Shown: one piece after another, positions 14,515-16,316 of the stretch
Layout: each line of letters begins with the position of its first letter
Position numbering within the stretch: the stretch's first letter is position 1
NCBI GenBank assembly: GCA_964390805.1
Contig: CAYMKL010000144.1
Coordinates: 1-16,316 of the forward strand
From: CAYMKL01 sp964390805
Lineage (GTDB): Bacteria; Chloroflexota; Anaerolineae; VGOG01
DNA: 16,316 nucleotides
Reading direction: 5' to 3'
Made by a program: the position numbers and the translations under genes
The notes under the pieces: generated by a model
Seen by the model: the letters and a program-made list of their open reading frames with translations, nothing else
Databases searched by the model: none
What the model was told of the DNA's origin: nothing

Positions 14515-14731
14515 AAGCAATCACTGGCTAGTTTGAGCTGCTGAACATTGCAGAGGGCGAGAGCGGTGGCATTGCACATTCAGTGGTGCGGGCGAGGTGT
14601 TCAGTGTGCTGCGGCCAGGGATGAGCAAGGGGATGAAGAGAAGGGTGAGTGAGGAAGTGCGGGAGATACTCCAAGGAGGAAAGGTTGCTTTCAGCACAGC
14701 AGTAGAGAGAAGTCAACCGAGGAGTCTGTAG
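14515..14731. other. Intergenic, one doubtful 36-codon ORF
   Basis: No clear gene is seen. A small ORF at 14621-14731 (MSKGMKRRVSEEVREILQ and about 18 more residues) ends in TAG directly abutting the ATG of the next gene. It lacks a convincing ribosome binding site. A GAGGAG at 14719-14724 serves the downstream gene. Confidence 0.4.
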
Positions 14732-15310
14732 ATGAGCGACCAAAGCATCGAGTGCATTGAGTGTGGCCGGACTTTCATCTGGAGCTACGGTGAGCAACGA
14801 TACTACAAAGAGCGCGGACTTGTCCGACCCAAATGTTGCAGGGTGTGTCGGTCACGACGAAGAAACGAGCGCGATTCTGGGATGCATGGATTCGTGGGCC
14901 CTTCAACTGAGCCCTCCACATCGCATTTGCACAGGCAAAAGCAATTGTCATGGTGGGCGAATGCGGTGTATCGCTTCGGGTTGGTGACTTTTGGGCTAAC
15001 TATCGCGTTGGTGGCCCTCATATCCTGGGCTTTCTCACTCGATGGCCTGGTATCGTGGCTAGTCATCATCAACCTGATCACACTTCTAACGTATGGGTAT
15101 GACAAGGCAATCGCTGGCTCGGAACGCTCACGGGTGCCCGAGAGGGTATTACTTGCACTCACTCTTGCTGGCGGCACAATCGGCGCTCTTGCGGGGATGC
15201 GTAGATTTCATCACAAGACGGCAAAGGGAAGTTTCCGACTCAAGTTCTTGCTGGTTGCACTCATCCAGATAGGAATAATCGTCATTTACTATGCTTTGAT
15301 CAAACCATAG
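14732..15310 (+). CDS. Zinc-ribbon/DUF1294 membrane protein
   Basis: The 192-residue protein has GAGGAG seven bases before the ATG. Residues 6-42 form a zinc ribbon: C8-x2-C11, then C36-x2-C39, with the typical FIWSYGEQRYYKERGL between them (zf-trcl-like). A linker (about 43-72) leads to a membrane part with segments near 80-101, 105-122, 139-157 and 170-189. INLITLLTYGYDK (113-125), RVPERVLL (134-141) and GGTIGALAGMRRFHHKTAKG (147-166) are the DUF1294 signature. DUF1294 proteins are small membrane proteins of unknown function, often with an N-terminal cold-shock domain; here a zinc ribbon takes that place. Both halves look intact, so this is the first intact non-mobile gene after the decayed block. 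Confidence 0.85.
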   Translation: MSDQSIECIECGRTFIWSYGEQRYYKERGLVRPKCCRVCRSRRRNERDSGMHGFVGPSTEPSTSHLHRQKQLSWWANAVYRFGLVTFGLTIALVALISWAFSLDGLVSWLVIINLITLLTYGYDKAIAGSERSRVPERVLLALTLAGGTIGALAGMRRFHHKTAKGSFRLKFLLVALIQIGIIVIYYALIKP

Positions 15311-15329
15311 ATTGAGGCTACTCACCCAT

Positions 15330-15358
15330 TTGACACAATAGAACATTTGTACTATACT
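15330..15358 (+). promoter_or_regulatory. Consensus-like sigma-70 promoter
   Basis: TTGACA (15330-15335), a 17-base spacer, and TATACT (15353-15358). The -35 is perfect and the -10 has five of six consensus bases. It points rightward toward the small ORF at 15481, with an untranslated leader of about 115 bases. Confidence 0.7.
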
Positions 15359-15480
15359 TGTGCAGTGGGTTCGATTTCACCGGGCAGATGAGGTCACCAA
15401 TAGCTACGTGGTGAGGCACACCGGACCATGGCAAGTCTGGTGTAGTAGTTCGCTGGTGCCGATAGAAACGATCTGGAGTC

Positions 15481-15693
15481 ATGGAGACGTTACAGGGCCA
15501 AGCTCTATTGGTGGAAGTCGAGCGGCTCGTGGTCGAGGCCAAGTCGGGTTTGCACGGCGGGACAGCGTTTCTCGATGGCTTGCGCTATGGTCTGACGTTG
15601 GCTGGTTTGATGGAAGATCCCGAGGTGAAGCAGAGCTGGGCTCGCGGTGAGGCGCTGGCTGATCAATCCCTTCAGAGGACTTTCATTCTCTAG
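15481..15693 (+). CDS. Hypothetical 70-residue protein
   Basis: The ORF encodes a probably helical protein: METLQGQALLVEVERLVVEA, then GTAFLDGLRYGLTLAGLMED and a short tail ending TFIL. A GGAG sits three bases before the ATG, which is closer than ideal. Support comes from context: a strong promoter upstream and a strong terminator 33 bases after the stop. No family is recognised. An overlapping frame (15360-15650) looks less protein-like. Confidence 0.5.
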   Translation: METLQGQALLVEVERLVVEAKSGLHGGTAFLDGLRYGLTLAGLMEDPEVKQSWARGEALADQSLQRTFIL

Positions 15694-15725
15694 CTACCGC
15701 CCACGCCGGGCGTAGACAACAAAGA

Positions 15726-15767
15726 AACGCCACCTGCGTCAACCGCGCAGGTGGCGTTCTGATTTTT
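15726..15767 (+). terminator. Intrinsic terminator, probably bidirectional
   Basis: Perfect 13-bp stem AACGCCACCTGCG (15726-15738) and CGCAGGTGGCGTT (15746-15758) with a seven-base loop, followed by CTGATTTTT. Read on the other strand the stem is followed by CTTTGTTG, also T-rich. It sits between convergent genes and could serve both. Confidence 0.88.
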
Positions 15768-15809
15768 GCCAAGCAACGGGAATCAAGGGGCTAACAGCAT
15801 AGCTTGCAC

Positions 15810-15869
15810 AAGCCTACATCGGGTGTAGGGTATGTAGGGTTGTGCAGGGTTTGTAGGCTATGTAGGCTT
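15810..15869. repeat. Cluster of five 9-10-bp direct repeats with an inverted copy
   Basis: Consecutive units: TGTAGGGTA (15824), TGTAGGGTT (15833), GTGCAGGGTT (15842), TGTAGGCTA (15852), TGTAGGCTT (15861). An inverted AAGCCTACA lies at 15810-15818 and pairs with the last unit, which is followed by TTTTTC. The cluster lies just past the 3' end of the leftward HTH gene. It could be a protein-binding array, an iteron-like site or a simple repeat expansion. Confidence 0.7.
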
Positions 15870-15918
15870 TTTCAAAGGGTCGTTTGTCGAATGTTTTTCG
15901 TAGCCCATAGGTCCCCGC

Positions 15919-16296
15919 CTATCGGCGTCCCCGGATCAGGAGCTTGCCATACTCGATCCATCTGTCTTTCTCCTCACCGGTGAGCACTTGCCAGACGGCC
16001 TCGGCCTCTTCGAGGCGATAGGTGGGCAAGACGCGCTGGGGCTGCCCGTAGCCGGCCAAGGCCATGAGATTCACCTCAGGGACTTTGAAGAAGAGGGCCA
16101 GCTTGGTAATGGTGGCTTCATCGCCTCGCTTGGTGTGACCAGCGATGAAGTTCCAGATCGTTGCTGCGGATAGGCCCGCCTGCAGCGAAGCCTGGCGGAG
16201 ACTGATCCCCATCAGCTTGCATGCCTGCTTCAGGAAACCTGGCAGGTCCTCCGCCGTCTCAGAGAGACGGACTAGCTCATCTTGTGTTGTTTGCAT
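15919..16296 (-). CDS. XRE-type helix-turn-helix transcriptional regulator
   Basis: The 125-residue protein is read leftward, with AGGAG (complement of 16303-16307) six bases before the ATG. Residues of about 18-75 form a Cro/C1-type HTH: FLKQACKLMGISLRQASLQA, then GLSAATIWNFIAGHTKRGDE and ATITKLALFFKVPEVNLMAL, with recognition helix around SAATIWNFIAG. The C-terminal part (TGEEKDRWIEYGKLLIRGRR) is helical and may mediate dimer or ligand contacts. It probably binds DNA as a dimer; its targets are unknown. It converges on the 70-residue gene with a shared terminator and a repeat cluster between them. Its promoter is outside the window. Confidence 0.85.
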   Translation of the reverse strand: MQTTQDELVRLSETAEDLPGFLKQACKLMGISLRQASLQAGLSAATIWNFIAGHTKRGDEATITKLALFFKVPEVNLMALAGYGQPQRVLPTYRLEEAEAVWQVLTGEEKDRWIEYGKLLIRGRR

Positions 16297-16316
16297 TTCT
16301 TGCTCCTGTTCTGCTT

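Noticed and set aside
15360..15650. 96-codon plus-strand frame overlapping the 70-residue ORF
   Set aside because: It starts with GTG right at the promoter with no ribosome binding site, and its composition (Arg, Gly, Ser, Trp) looks like an out-of-frame translation.

Overview
The window looks like accessory DNA from a member of the Chloroflexota (Anaerolineae/Caldilineae-like). Three secreted repeat proteins carry the tail motif YLPI-x-LK, two of them at the C-terminus. One also has long Thr/Pro (PTPTPT) linkers and another has thrombospondin type-3 repeats; as I recall them, these are common features of extracytoplasmic proteins in that phylum. The sequence is a draft: it holds a 100-N scaffold gap (165-264) inside a tandem repeat.

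Region 1 (1-6892) is a tandem array of three exported surface proteins, all on the + strand. It runs: a beta-propeller repeat protein truncated by the window edge, a right-handed beta-helix protein, and a second, complete 14-unit propeller protein. The last two start from an almost identical, indel-free cassette of about 205 bp (leader, ribosome binding site and signal peptide; 1887-2100 and 3895-4108) fused to unrelated bodies. Between the first two genes lies a 33-codon relic of S-adenosylhomocysteine hydrolase (1774-1875).

Region 2 (6898-9406) has a small predicted membrane protein, a DUF6361-family protein, a strong hairpin and a nitroreductase-like flavoprotein.

Region 3 (9505-14514) is a gene graveyard around mobile DNA. 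An iron-dependent alcohol dehydrogenase has lost its metal-binding core and gained a stop. A bacterial-type poly(ADP-ribose) glycohydrolase homologue has its last codons supplied by the end of an IS1-family element. That IS1-family element is itself split by a second, intact 1498-bp IS (12127-13624) with 15-bp perfect inverted repeats and a 5-bp target duplication (ATGTA); the insertion hit the stop codon of the first transposase. On the far side are a 5'-truncated TPR tail and a Ser/Thr kinase with its catalytic loop deleted.

Region 4 (14732-16316) has a zinc-ribbon/DUF1294 membrane protein, a consensus-like sigma-70 promoter ahead of a 70-residue ORF, a strong (probably bidirectional) terminator, a cluster of five 9-10-bp direct repeats, and a convergent HTH regulator.

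I see no tRNA, rRNA or CRISPR array. The clearest new observations are the modular promoter/signal-peptide cassette joined to different repeat bodies, the closed 14-unit propeller architecture, and the nested insertion whose footprints can be read base by base.
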